A stretch of DNA of 62,250 bases from Prototheca cutis. Its lineage: Eukaryota; Chlorophyta; Trebouxiophyceae; Chlorellales; Chlorellaceae. The stretch lies in NCBI GenBank assembly GCA_002897115.2, contig BCIH01000002.1:1300083-1362332 (forward strand). Reading direction: 5' to 3'. The position numbers and the translations under genes were made by a program. Of this stretch, positions 45,997-56,987 are shown in pieces; positions within the stretch are counted from its first letter, which is position 1, and each line of letters starts with the position of its first letter. A model generated the notes under the pieces. It was not told where the DNA came from and ran no database searches. It was given only the letters and a program-made list of their open reading frames with translations.

Positions 45997-46682
45997 CTGC
46001 AGTGAAGGATTGGACAAACAAAGCCTTGCTTGGTTTCAATGTTTATCCACGAACTTGGGTTGATTCCGCAGGCCATACTACCCACTAGCTCTGTACGCCC
46101 CATTCCCAACCAACCAGGCCTCCCCACAAAACGTGCCATTACCTCTGGGGCCCCTGGGCCCAAAGGGGCTCGCTCGAAACATGTGTCTATTAACAAGAGG
46201 TTTTAGCAAAGCTGTTGGAAGTGCAAAGCAAGCCTTGCATGGGACTGGGCCCTGCCTGGTACTCGGTGCTCCCGCAACCACTGGCCACCTCGACAAGCCT
46301 ACGACCGACATGGAGGAGCGAGCAAGTTCTGCATACCACACTCCCCCTGCAGTGCCTTGCAAACACATGTACAATGAAGAATACTGCTGTAAACACAGAC
46401 GCGCAGCAAGGACTCGTGTTGCGTGTGCCTGCATGGCGATCGTCGCATATTGGTGATATGTCGCCATGGAGGAAGGCGCGGGGCGCTCGCATGCACCTTG
46501 TGGATTGAAGCAGTGGTCGCGAGCCTGGGCACGCCGAGTGTTCGGAACTATATCGCGCTTCATACACATTGCAAGAGTACCTTAACAATTCCTTGCGACC
46601 GAGGTGCAAACACCGTCGTGCGCGGCTTATTTGGAGGGGAAAGTTGTTCGGAGCGGCAGAGCGGCTGAGGGAGCAGGTCGAG
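45997..46682. other. Divergent region: presumed 5' exon of arogenate dehydrogenase and RPB8 promoter
   Basis: About 690 bp. Minus-strand frames around 46190-46609 are open and could contain the missing transit-peptide exon, but splice sites are ambiguous. Confidence 0.35.
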
Positions 46683-47449
46683 ATGGCAGGTCGGAAAGCT
46701 CAGATCCTGAATGACATCTTCGAGGTGCTGGAGATGGACCCCGATGGCAAGAAGTTTGACAAAGGTGAGCAGCATGGATGGGTGTTGTTGTAATGGTGGT
46801 GGTGGGAGGGAGATTTTGGACGGGCTGGTGTGGTGGCCCTGGACAGGTCATGGGTGCTAGCTTGTTTGTGGTAGGATGCAGGTGCAGGGGCCTGGCTCAG
46901 AGGACAGCCTGTTTTTGCATGAGAGAGAGACATGGCAATGCCTGCGGTTGGTGTACTGAAGAGGCATTGACAATGGCTGCGATTGGCGCAGCTGAAGCCA
47001 AATGCCCGCGTGATGCCTGTTGCCCCATTTCTCAACTCCCCCCCGACCACCCAATCCCCACATCAGTGAGCCGGATCCGGGCGAAGAGTGATCTGTTTGA
47101 GATGGACATGCTACTTGATGTTAACACCGACATCTACCCTCTGGCCGTGGGCGACAAGCTTTCTTACTTGCTGGCCAGCACCCTGTCCCTGGACGGCACC
47201 CCGCACCCACCGACCTACGACGCCGTGCGGGCGGGTGCGCGGCGCACGCTGGCGGACGACTACGACTACGTCTGCCACGGCCGCGTGTTCAAGGTCAAAG
47301 ACGCCGCAGGCGGCGGTGCGGGCGTGCGCGCCCAAGTCTTTGCCTCGTTCGGCGGCCTGCTCATGCAGTTGACAGCCGAACCCGAGAGGGTCGCAGACTT
47401 GGACGTGGACGAAGACATCTTCCTCCTCATGAACAAGATCAAGGCTTGA
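46683..47449 (+). CDS. POLR2H: RNA polymerases I/II/III subunit RPABC3 (RPB8)
   Basis: Two exons, 46683-46764 and 47067-47449, give 154 residues (family about 145-150). Exon 1 reads MAGRKAQILNDIFEVLEMDP then DGKKFDK; the intron splits a Val codon giving KVSRIRAKSDLFEMDMLLDV. The OB-fold strands continue with NTDIYPLAVGDKLSYLLAST, YDYVCHGRVFKVKD and FASFGGLLMQLTAEPE. The end is EDIFLLMNKIKA, the conserved RPB8 C terminus. It is a shared subunit of the three nuclear RNA polymerases. Confidence 0.96.
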
Positions 47450-48127
47450 GTCGTGGGGGGATGTGGGTGGTTGCAGTCGCAGGGTGGAAATGTGCAACCT
47501 GGAGACGTCAAGGGTGGAGCCACGCACGGTTGCCTGTGATTCGTGTGGCCCCTTGCCCGCTGCCCCGCTCTCCACTCCACCACCTGTCCATCTGCTTGGT
47601 CTCGCATTATTTCATTTGTCATTTGCAAAAGGCAGATCACTTGGTAGCGGGCATTGTCAATCAATGAAAAGATTGTTAGCGGGCGTGGTTCAGGAAGAAG
47701 CCAGTGAACAGGAGGAATGAGGGTGCCTGTGCGGCTTGACCTGGTCTGCAGCAAGAGCAGCATCACTCACAGCGTGCGTGCATGTATGCAAAAGAGCATC
47801 ACAACAGTGTCAGCTGCAAGGCATTTCCCATGGCAAGTGGTATTGTTGCGCAAGTGCATCTGCAAGCACGTCGTTGAGCTGTCTGCAAGTGTCAAGAAAG
47901 CTTGTTGGCCTGGAGACCATTCTCCCCGTTTTGGGCGACGCAGCATCCAGGCAAACCAAGCGAGCGCGTGAGGGGCCCTGATCTCGGGCACTCTCCGAAG
48001 AACGAATGTCAAGGAAGCGGAGAGGTTTCTGGGTTCGGGGAATGGATCCCTCGTCGACTGGATGAACGGTGGCAAGGAATGTGCGCCATTGTTCATTGTC
48101 ACATCCCTGCCGCAACAAACAGCATCC
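47450..48127. other. Convergent intergenic region, no gene seen
   Basis: About 680 bp between RPB8 and the transporter stop. Short overlapping ORFs on both strands without motifs. Confidence 0.4.
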
Positions 48128-49952
48128 TCAGTGCAGCAGCAGTGGCTGCTCCAAGTCTGTAAACACCGGCTCGGAACCAACCCGTCGCGCACGGGCCTGG
48201 CGCCGGCGGTTCCAGGCGGTCCACAGCGCGCACAGCGTGGTGGCGACTGCCATTCCCATGCCCGCAGCGGCAAATGTGGCTCCTGGTCCTAGGTGGTGGT
48301 ACGCCACCCCCCCCGCCAGTCCGCCCAGCCCTGTGCCGACACCTGTCCAGAGCCCTTGGAACAGGGCCTGTGTCGTGCTTTCCAGCCCCGGAGGGGCGAT
48401 CTTGCTGCTGTTCATGGCACAGGCTGACCAGCCCAGGGCAAAAGTGATGCCGTGCAGCGTCTCCACGGCCAGCACCCAGGCAACGCCCATCACCGGCAGC
48501 AGCGGGAACAGCATCAGCCGCAGCGCCAGGCACCCGCACGCCACAAACAGCAGCGCCGTCATGGTGCACCGAGCCGCGATGCCACCGAAGAAGAAGAAGA
48601 CAGGCAGCTCTGGCAGTGCATTGGCCATCAGCACCCCACCCATCAGCGCCTCACTCCCACCTGCAATGCAAGTCATCGTCAGTATTGCGCCTTTTGCGAG
48701 CAGCAGCAGGTGAGATTGGCATTGTCATCTTGTCTTTGATACAGAGCTGGGCCTTCTCCAGTGTCCCCAACACAGACCCGCACACATGCGGCGCCACCGC
48801 CAAACACCTGCAACAACGAAAGCCTTGCCCTTACCCAGAGATTTTATGTACATGAAGAGGTAGGCACCGATGATGCCATGCCCGACGCCCATCAGCGTTG
48901 TCAGGGCAAAGAAGATGACGACTTCGGGGTCACGGAAGAGCAGCGTCATGCTGGGCGGCGGCGGTGGTGGCTGGGGGGTCGACGTAATCACTGCACTCCC
49001 TGGTCCTGACTCAAGCGGGGTGGGTTTGACAAGGGCGTCGTCTGACCCTTGGCTCGCCGGGACATGCGCCGCCCCATCAGTGGTGTCGGCACTCGTCGGC
49101 ACTTCAGCAGTGCCATCTGCTTGAACAAGCCCTGCGGTCTGGGCAGCCCGTGCAGCCCGCGCCGCCCGGGCAGCCTCTCGGCGCCTGGCACGCTCCGTGC
49201 GAGCCAGTCTTCGCAGCTTGCTCTCCAGCATATTCACAATGTATGACCCGGTGCCTCCGGGTGTGCCCTCGCCCTCCACACGGATCGCTTCGGCCCAAAC
49301 CGCCGGCGTGATGGCCGCCTGGGCAGCCGCCAGCGAGCCCGGCAGCGACGCGGTCGGGAGCGGCTGCTTCGATCCAAGCATTCCCGCACCCCGCTGGCCG
49401 TCTCCACGCCTCATCCGTTCCTTGCGGTATTCGATGTATCTCTGCAAAGGTGTGATGCCCAGGCCAGATGGCGTGACAGCCGGGCTCTGCTCGGCGGCGG
49501 TGGCTTCATCTTCTGTCTGTGACCCGGCAAACATTGCCCGCAGGCGGCCATACGCTGCCGACCGAATGCCCGGACCCGGGGTGGGCGGCTCGGACTCGGA
49601 AGCCCCACCACTCGTTGTACGGATTGGATGCTGTCGTGGTGTCATGCCAACCGCCGCCTCTGGCACACCGAGCAGCTGGGAAGCTGCCGCAGCCGGTCGG
49701 GGTTCACTCACACTGCCCTGGNGTGACCCCAAGGGCCCCAGCTGCTCGGCATCGCTCGTCACTCGGCTCAGTGCAAACAAGGGCGACGGCAACGCCACGT
49801 CATCGTCATCCGGGTTCCAGACAAACATGCTGTGCCCGGCCCCGCGCGAGCCGGGACTGCGGGCCGTGCTGACATCAGCGTCGCTGATTTCATCCCCGGC
49901 CGAGCTGCCGGCGCTCCCTTCGTCGTCACCCTCTGATCCCTCGGACAAAGGA

Positions 49953-50007
<55 letters not shown>

Positions 50008-52204
50008 GGGGGGAAGAGGGGGAGGGATTGCAGCAACACCTTGGCTGAAGTGGTGTTTGTCTGTCAACAAAAAGTGCATCTTTGAGTGGCAGTCATTCGA
50101 TGACACCCCGCATCCACAGACATCATCATCCTTGACGGTCCACATACGTGCACACGGGTCTTCCCCCAAACACACACATTCCCTCTGTTCCACCACCGCC
50201 CTCCCTCCACCGTAAACGAAACCATCGTCACGTGAAGCACCTGCATGCGGGCGGCATCTCGCCCCGCTTTGCGCAGGTTGCCCAGCGAGATCGGTCGTGG
50301 AAGGCTTGTGGGGCGGGGCATGAAGCTGGACGCCGGCACGCTTTGACTCATGCCTGCCTCCCCCGTCGATGGTGCACTGGAGAGCGAGGGCAGCGCCGCA
50401 AACGAGGGGACCTCTTGGATTGGTGGCAGTGTCGGCTCCCGCTGGGCTGGCGGCAGGGTCTCCACAGTGGTCAGAGGTGCCGTGGTGGCCTCTGGGTATG
50501 AACAAAGGGACAGCAAGACAGTGGCGACCTAGTTTTGTACGTGTGTGCTTGAGCTTCCTACTGTGGAACAAGACGCCTACCCCTACCAACCACAGAATTC
50601 ACCCACCTCGGACGAGTTCGGGGGGTGCGAGGTGCCTCTCCATGTAGGGCCCCGAGATTTCCGAGAAACCATACATCCCCGGTGCCGGGGCCACCAGTCC
50701 TGCCTCTGTGATGGCCTCAATGTATCGAACGATGGCCAGCGCCGAGGCTAAAGCTGAAGGCCGTGGCGCTTCGACCTCCTCTGTCTTGGCTGACAGAGGG
50801 GCTACGGCAAAGCCCAGCTCAGCCGGGGCCCCAGGTAGTGCCGGCGCCGCAGCTGCCGCAGCTGCCACCGCCTCCAAATTTCGGTCCATTGCAGGCATAC
50901 CCTGGCGCAAAAGGCGGCGGCGCAGCAACAGTGGCTTGAGTGCATTCGTGTGTTGGTCTTAGGGTTATTGGTGATAGACCGTTCTGTCCCGCATGCTGCG
51001 GCTCACCCATGCGTAGGTGCTGCTGGCTGTACCCAATGCTCAATGACTGGCAATCCACGTGAAAAAATGACCCCCCCAAATCCTGCACCTTGAGGGCCTT
51101 GAGAGGCAGCTTCAGCGCAGCTGGCAGCGCTGACAGGGCCAGTGCGGTATAAGCCGCGATGCCCACTCGCACGCCCCACCGCCCGTTGACCGTGCCGGCC
51201 ACGGGGGCCATGAGCGCCCACGCCAGGCTCGCCAGAGACCGAATACGCCCATAGTCCCCAGGCTGCACGAATGTTTTGGAGTGCATGCTTGCTGCTGTGT
51301 TTCTTGCTAAAAGTGAGATCATATGCCTTCCAAATGCCCTGCCCTGCCCATATGATGCTGCAAGCCATGTCTGTTGAGACTGACCAGTCCAGTATCTCAA
51401 GGCAGCCTGGGGGGGGGNNNNNATCTAACCCAATCCAACTCACCGTGCTGGCGGCAGCCATGACACAGGCATCGCTGATGATCTGGGGTGGTGCCCAGAC
51501 GATGGAGGCCACCAGGGTCAAAGCCAGCTGGCTCCCGAACGTGGACACCAGCGCCATCGCGCCCTGCGACAACGTGGCCAGCATGTAGCAGAGCGCGAGC
51601 ACGAGGGCATGCCGCTGCCAGCTGTCGGCCAGCCCCGCAATGATGCTGCCTGCGAATGGAAAGGGTTTGGGTCTAAATGCTGTGTCCAACGGATTCCTTC
51701 CCACGTGTACGACCCTGCACGTGGTTCAGCTGTGCAATACCAGAGACCTGCTGTAGTGAGACTGACATTCCACTCTCCCTCTCCCTAAGAAAAACAAAGC
51801 AAAACAAAACAAAAATTCTCACCGGCTGGCGCGGAGATCCATGGTCTGACCGCTGCCAGCAGCCCAATCTGAGCAGTGGTCAGTTGCAGTGTCTCGGAAT
51901 AGAATATGTTCAGGAAGGGCAAGATGAATGTCGGTGCCCCACCACTCACTCCATACCAGATCTGAGAAACAGTGACAGAACCGGTGAGAGAGCACGTAAG
52001 GAGAGCAAGTGAGAAAGGGGTGTGATTAGCAGCACACCTCGAAAGACTGTCGGCCCACCCTAGTCGGCCCAACCAAAAAGGGTTGCCAAGGGCCCCCCAT
52101 GCACAAGCGCGACTCCACCCAGGCGAACGCCATCGCTTATTACAGATCCCAAGGAGACAGCATTTCATCCCGACCTGGGCCGCGATGAACTCTGCGACGA
52201 GCAT
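48128..52204 (-). CDS. MFSD6-like major facilitator transporter with long central loop
   Basis: Start ATG 52204 (MLVAEFIAAQ) splices to IWYGVSGGAPTFILPFLNIF, the first membrane helix. Then follow QIGLLAAVRPWISAPAGSII, LALCYMLATLSQGAMALVST, and SLASLAWALMAPVAGTVNGR. Residues encoded roughly between 48985 and 50930 form a very long, acidic and Ser/Gly/Ala-rich loop between the two six-helix halves (it includes GSEGDDEGSAGSSAGDE). The second half resumes with VVIFFALTTLMGVGHGIIGA and ends with FALGWSACAMNSSKIAPPGL, GLWTGVGTGLGGLAGGVAYH and a dileucine-type tail EQPLLLH. The pattern fits the MFS_1_like/MFSD6 group; the substrate is unknown. An assembly gap of five N lies in an intron (51419-51422 region). 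Confidence 0.82.
49957..50006 (+). repeat. (GT)n microsatellite in transporter intron
   Basis: About 25 units; (CA)n on the sense strand, running directly into the acceptor ACACAG. Confidence 0.95.
51418..51422. other. Short N gap
   Basis: Run of N following a G homopolymer; lies in a transporter intron, so no coding loss is apparent. Confidence 0.85.
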
Positions 52205-52670
52205 CTTGCTCCAGGGCCGAGCTCGCAACGGTGCTCGACGACTCGGTTAACCTGCTGTCGGGAAGGTGACCCAAGCACACATTCTGCGTGGGCCACGAGA
52301 CTCCAGGTCGTTAGCCGACATCGCAAAATAAAATCGATTCGATTCTTAACCGTTGAATAGTGTTTTTACAATTGCATCCAGCTGGCGATGTCGCGCAATA
52401 CAGTGGTGCCGCTTAAGAGTGAAGAGGAGCCCTTTTGCATGTGGCCTAGGCGCCAAGGACTTCGACAGGCGAAATGGGCCTCCAACGGTGGGAAGTGAAT
52501 GACCCTTCCTGGGTGTTCAGCCATCAGACCCGACCAGCAACCACGACGTTACTCATCGGGGGGGGGAAAATCAGCATAGATTGAAAACGTGAGAATTAAG
52601 CTCTCTTCTCTGGGGAAAAGCGCCGTGTAAGGCTGAACGAGTAGACTCTCGAACGTACGGGGTGGGAGCC
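52205..52670. other. Divergent intergenic region between transporter and bTHXm
   Basis: About 465 bp with AT-rich parts near 52330-52400; no supported ORF. Candidate shared promoter. Confidence 0.4.
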
Positions 52671-53406
52671 ATGATGCGCCGCGCGGCAATCAGCTTGCTG
52701 TCCAGGCTGGAGAGCGGCGCGGGCCGCCCAGGCATGCAGGCCTGTGTCTCGGTGTCGGAATCGTGCGCAGACTGCACCTGCTCCAGCTCAGGCCGGGCGC
52801 CAGCCATGGCCTCGACCATCCACACCTCTGCCTTGGCAATGGGCAAGAGGGACCCCAGCACCAAAAAGGGAAAGGTGAGGCCCAATCACTTTTTCGGGCG
52901 TTGTGGAACTAATGTGTGCTGGTTTGGAGCTGGCCTGTGCCAGTGGGAATCTGAGAGTGACACGATGTGAAGTGGTGCACCTGACACCTCCCCGGACCCT
53001 GTTCCTGCTGCAGATCTTCAAGGGCTCATTTGGCAAGGTGCGAATTGGTTCTTTCCATTGATCAGGGCAAACTCTTTTGTGTTGCATTTCGAGGAAAAGG
53101 CCGAGAAACTGGGTGTTTCTTTTGTGGGAGCCCTCCATGGGGGCGTTGTCCAGGGACTGCAGGCAACATTGCTGGGCAGCTTCCAGGGCGTGGCTCCGAA
53201 CAAGAGGGGCATATGCTCTTCACAATCTCTGACGCCGTACACCTGTTTGTCAATGACGTTCCTCTGCTGTGCCTTCATTTCTCGCACAGATCCGGCCGTG
53301 GAAGAAAGAGCTGCACCCCTACGGCCCCTCTGCCAGGACCATCCCACTTCCCATCCCTGAGCCCCCAAGGCACGTAGCGAGTGGAGCAGCAACCTCTGCC
53401 CAATAG
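52671..53406 (+). CDS. Mitochondrial small-subunit ribosomal protein bTHXm (S31 type)
   Basis: Three exons, 52671-52874, 53014-53037 (only 24 bp) and 53290-53406, join in phase 0 to give 114 residues. The core formed across both junctions, KRDPSTKKGKIFKGSFGKIR followed by PWKKE, matches the short basic Thx/S31 signature (G-D-x-x-T-x-x-G-K-x-F-x-x-S-x-G-x-x-R-P). The first exon supplies an Arg/Ser-rich leader (MMRRAAISLLSRLESG) suited to mitochondrial import. The C-terminal extension after the core is Pro-rich and unusual. A plastid location is the alternative. The tiny middle exon makes the gene easy to miss. Confidence 0.75.
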
Positions 53407-53677
53407 GATGACACAATTTTCTGCGNCCATTGCCCAAACCTATGCGCCTGTCCCCAGTGTCATGGCCTGTGCTGTGCACTGCCTTCAACAAGAAACGACT
53501 CGTGTGTTTCTGACCAGCTCAGGGTACCGCTAGGGGTATCGCCGCTTGGTTCCGACAGCGTGCCGGAATGCAGCCTTGACAGGTGTGTCAAGCAATGCAT
53601 GCCAGCTTGGGTGCCACACACTCTCCATCGCGAATGGCTGCATCATCACAGACCCAATCTGCCATCGAGGTGATCAC
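53407..53677. other. Convergent intergenic region
   Basis: About 270 bp; no gene seen; one N at 53426. Confidence 0.4.
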
Positions 53678-53997
53678 TCACTTGCCGCCTGCCTGGGCCT
53701 CCAGTGCAGCAACCCGTGCCTCCAGGGCAGCTGTTGTGTTCTTGATCTGTGGCAATTTGGCAGAAATATGGGGCTTCCTGTCAGCATGCCGTCCGATTGG
53801 GTGGGGTGCGGGGTTGCGATCACGGGGGACTCCAAGCATGGTCCAGGACATGGTACCTCACCCCACATAGATACCTGGGTCGTCAGGACCGTCCTGTGCT
53901 CCTCCAGGTCATGCCGCAGCTGCACAATGCCGAAGGCCGCAGCAATGGCGACACCTGCCAGGAAGGACGAAACCCTGGCGCGAGTGAGGGCCGACAT
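53678..53997 (-). CDS. Small membrane-anchored coiled-coil protein (63 residues), unknown
   Basis: Exon 1 (53875-53997) encodes MSALTRARVSSFLAGVAIAA and AFGIVQLRHDLEEHRTVLTT, an Arg-containing start with one hydrophobic helix. Exon 2 (53678-53746) encodes IKNTTAALEARVAALEAQAG, then GK and TGA. The product is one membrane helix followed by a heptad-like helix (L/V/L spacing). The stop codon overlaps a good donor (AAGTGAGT), so a longer splice form is possible. Such short proteins often sit in mitochondrial or plastid membranes, but I recognise no family. Confidence 0.6.
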
Positions 53998-54438
53998 GAG
54001 CACGAAGCTGGCCGATGAGGGGGTCGGGGAGCTGGGTGCCCTGGTCTCGTCCACCCCCCGCGGAGTCAGCAAGGGTCCTCGCACAACAACGAAACAATTG
54101 ATCGAATTTTGTTAAGAGAATTGCGATTGGTCTTGGGGCAGGCGGGCTGGCGATGTCATGCTCCCGAGAAGGCTCGCATCGTCGGACGTGCAGCCAGCCA
54201 TGAGCGTGCTAGCCAAGCTTCATCTACCAGATCACACCGACATCATGCGCGATCCCTGCATCCCTGAGGCTCTCAGTCTTTGGGCGTTGAGAGTTCTCTC
54301 CACGTCAGAAAATATTTGTATGATAGGCGAGTCTGTTTTGGACGAACTCTGTCTGCGTGCTGGCCAACGTCGAAGGGAGAGGTGTGGTCCCGATTGAGAG
54401 CCTGTGGCACAAGGGCTCGGGCGCCTGCCCGCCCATGC
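53998..54438. other. Divergent intergenic region
   Basis: About 440 bp between the small membrane protein and TFIIIC subunit 5; no supported ORF. Confidence 0.4.
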
Positions 54439-56987
54439 ATGGCAGGCATGGGGCAGGCCCCAGCCGGGCACGGCCCACAGCATGACTCTAGTTTGACCAT
54501 TGTGGTGCCTGAGACCATCACGCCCTGCGTGGCCGTTGAGTTTCCTGGCCTTGTCCGCAGCGCTGACAAGGCGCTGGACACGTTTGGTGGCGTCGAGGGG
54601 CTCCATGCCCAACTCCAGGTCCGTTGGTGGGGTTGGAGGTGCTGTCTTACCGGCAGTGAAAAGCGCTGGTGGTGCTGGTAGTGGTGTGTGTTGGTTGGGG
54701 AGGGGGCCCCCCGCCAGGATACAGAGTGGATGAGCAGTGCGCAACGGCATGCCTCCCAGCTTACCTGCCCTTCCCCACTTTTAACCATTCATGACCCAAC
54801 ACAATCGATTGTTGCAGGAGCACCCAGAGTACCTGCAGCTGCGGCTTCGGCCGGAGGACCCTTGCAGCCACCCGCTGATCAGCGAACTGTCCAAGACCAA
54901 CGCCCTGGCAGTCAGGATCGTGAGGAAGAAAGGGGAAACGATGCAGACCATCGTCATCGGTACCATGGGTGCCATGCACAGGTTAGCATCGCGTGTCGAG
55001 GAGCTTTGCTTTGGATGGTTGGATCCGATTCTGCGCATGCAGCACGGTGCACCGATGATGCAATGGAAGTGGGGAAGGAGTGTGCCATGCAGCACCAAGG
55101 TTGGCCGATGGGGTACCATGAGCATCCCACATGGCACGGGCCAACAGCCCACTCCCTGCCAAACACACACACATGCTGCAGGTTCCCACACCCGGCAGAC
55201 ATGCAGTATCGCAGCAAGCCGGCAGAGGGGGCAGGGCTGGGCGACGGGGCAGACGACTCCCCAGCCCTGGGTCCGCCCGGGTTTGACCCTGAACGCCTGC
55301 ACACCCTGCCCCCCGTGTTTCTGAGGGGCCCCGAGCAAGACCTCCTAGACGCCACGCTTTCCACCCTGCAAGGTCTGTTGGTGGGCGCAGCGTGGAGCCT
55401 CGGTGTGCCTTGTCTGGCGTCGTCGCTATGGGCCGTGTTGAAAAACTAATGCTGAGCGGCAGTGTTACCCACCATCGACTGCACATATCCCTTGCAGGCA
55501 GACCGGGCAAGCGACGGGCGACGTTGCTTGTGTCCCAAAGGTTTGCAGATGCAGGCGTCCCGCAACCCGCCATGCAGCGCGACTTGGGTGAGGCGGTGAT
55601 TGGGGGGNGGGGGNTGGGCGGGACAGCTGTCCATCTGTCGGGGATGTCTGCTCTGCACTGCAACGCCCCGACGATGGAACCATTAACCACTCAAAACATA
55701 CTGTAAGCACTTCCAAAACCTTTGATCACGCCGCTGCAGTGCCGCTTTCGCTGAGGCCGCTGTTGACGAGGCTCAACATGGCGCTGGAGGGGAGACCGGT
55801 CTGGGTAGCGCCCCAGCTGGCGTCCGAGGTGTGTGGGAGTGTTCGGATGTTCCACGACCACACTTTGCTGGCCTGCTCCCTACGCCGTCAGCCTCCTTTT
55901 ATGAATGCGCTCTCTACACGAACAAACACTTTCCCGTTTGTTCCAGGTGGATGAGTTCCCCGCAGCAGATGTGGCAGCGCTGACGCCGCTGCTCTGCTAC
56001 AAGTTTAAGAATGGTGAAGCACATGCATGTGGCGCGGGTTAACCGGCATCACCAGGGTCCCCGCTCGGCCTTGGCTGCCGATTGGGGATGCGGCACCTCA
56101 GCATCCATGCTCCCCCAACCCTCGCTCTTCCCTATCACACCCGGTATCCCTCCTGACTGATCCGCAGGACCATGGAAGGGGGCGTGGGTGAGGCGGGGGT
56201 ATGACCCACGGACAGATCCCCGAGCATTGGCACTCCAGACGGTCTCCTACGAGATCCCTCAGGACTGGTACGCTCAATAGAAAGTCGGAACAAAGAGGGC
56301 ACATCGTGTTGGCAACACCAGATCCGTGACAATGGGCAGAAGGGTGGTGATGCAAGCAGTCTACGGGAACCCCCCACGACCATTGTTCACTATCCCCTCG
56401 GCACAGGTGGGAGGTGGTCATTGCTGGTCGAACCAGCGGTGAAGCTGCGGCAACAGCTGTGCCAGACTCCTCGGCATCCCCGGTTGCTGGTCAAGGTGAC
56501 AGGGCAGCCGGAGCCGAAACCGTGCAGCCCCACGTCCGGCTGCCTCCGATGGCAGATTGGCGCGAAATCTGCGCCTTCAAGGGCCTTCCCAGCCAAAGGG
56601 TCACGGTGTTCCAGCTCTGTGACTTGCGGGATGCCGGGATTGAAGCCATCCTGGCAGATNNTTCCTGTCACGCACAGGTGGGAGAGGGGATCCTGTTGGC
56701 TAGCTTGGGGTGGGTGTTAGAGTACCGGCTCAATGTTTGAGCTCTGGGCCCAGGATCCACCTACGTGCAACAAAGATGTCCTTTCCTCAGCGTGCATTTG
56801 ATTTAATCAGAATCATGCACTGCTTGAGACCGCTCAGAGGCACCTTCCACATCTGGAACCCATGCAGCAAGTGAGCGAGGCGGCGGGGTGGCTTGCCACG
56901 TCGGCATTGACCACGGTGAAGCAACGAGTGGACAGCAGATTTCAGGAACTGCTGCCGAGGGGCGAGAGCGATGTCATGGTTGCCTGA
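54439..56987 (+). CDS. GTF3C5: TFIIIC subunit 5 (GTF3C5 / Tau95-like)
   Basis: TFIIIC binds the A and B boxes of tRNA genes and recruits TFIIIB. Probable start 54439 (MAGMGQAPAG). Exons read SSLTIVVPETITPCVAVEFP, ADKALDTFGGVEGLHAQLQ, LRLRPEDPCSHPLISELSKT and FPHPADMQYRSKP. They continue with LPPVFLRGPEQDLLDATLST and GRPGKRRATLLVSQRFADAG. The DNA-binding middle region follows: VDEFPAADVAALTPLLCYKF joined to NGPWKGAWVRRGYDPRTDPR and YEIPQDW, whose GPWxxxWxxxGYDPR core is the best family mark. Then VTVFQLCDLRDAGIEAILAD and a last exon ALLETAQRHLPHLEPMQQ to TGA 56987. The junction around 56407-56540 is ambiguous (two frames look coding). Two N at 56660-56661. Confidence 0.85.

Noticed and set aside
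45389..46039. Arogenate dehydrogenase start at 46039
   Set aside because: The codon there is TTG, not ATG, and an in-frame stop lies just upstream, so a spliced 5' exon is required.
52571..52885. Minus-strand ORF PFLVLGSLLPIAKAEVWMVE, which looks protein-like
   Set aside because: The opposite strand encodes bTHXm, whose three exons join exactly to the family core, so this is its shadow.
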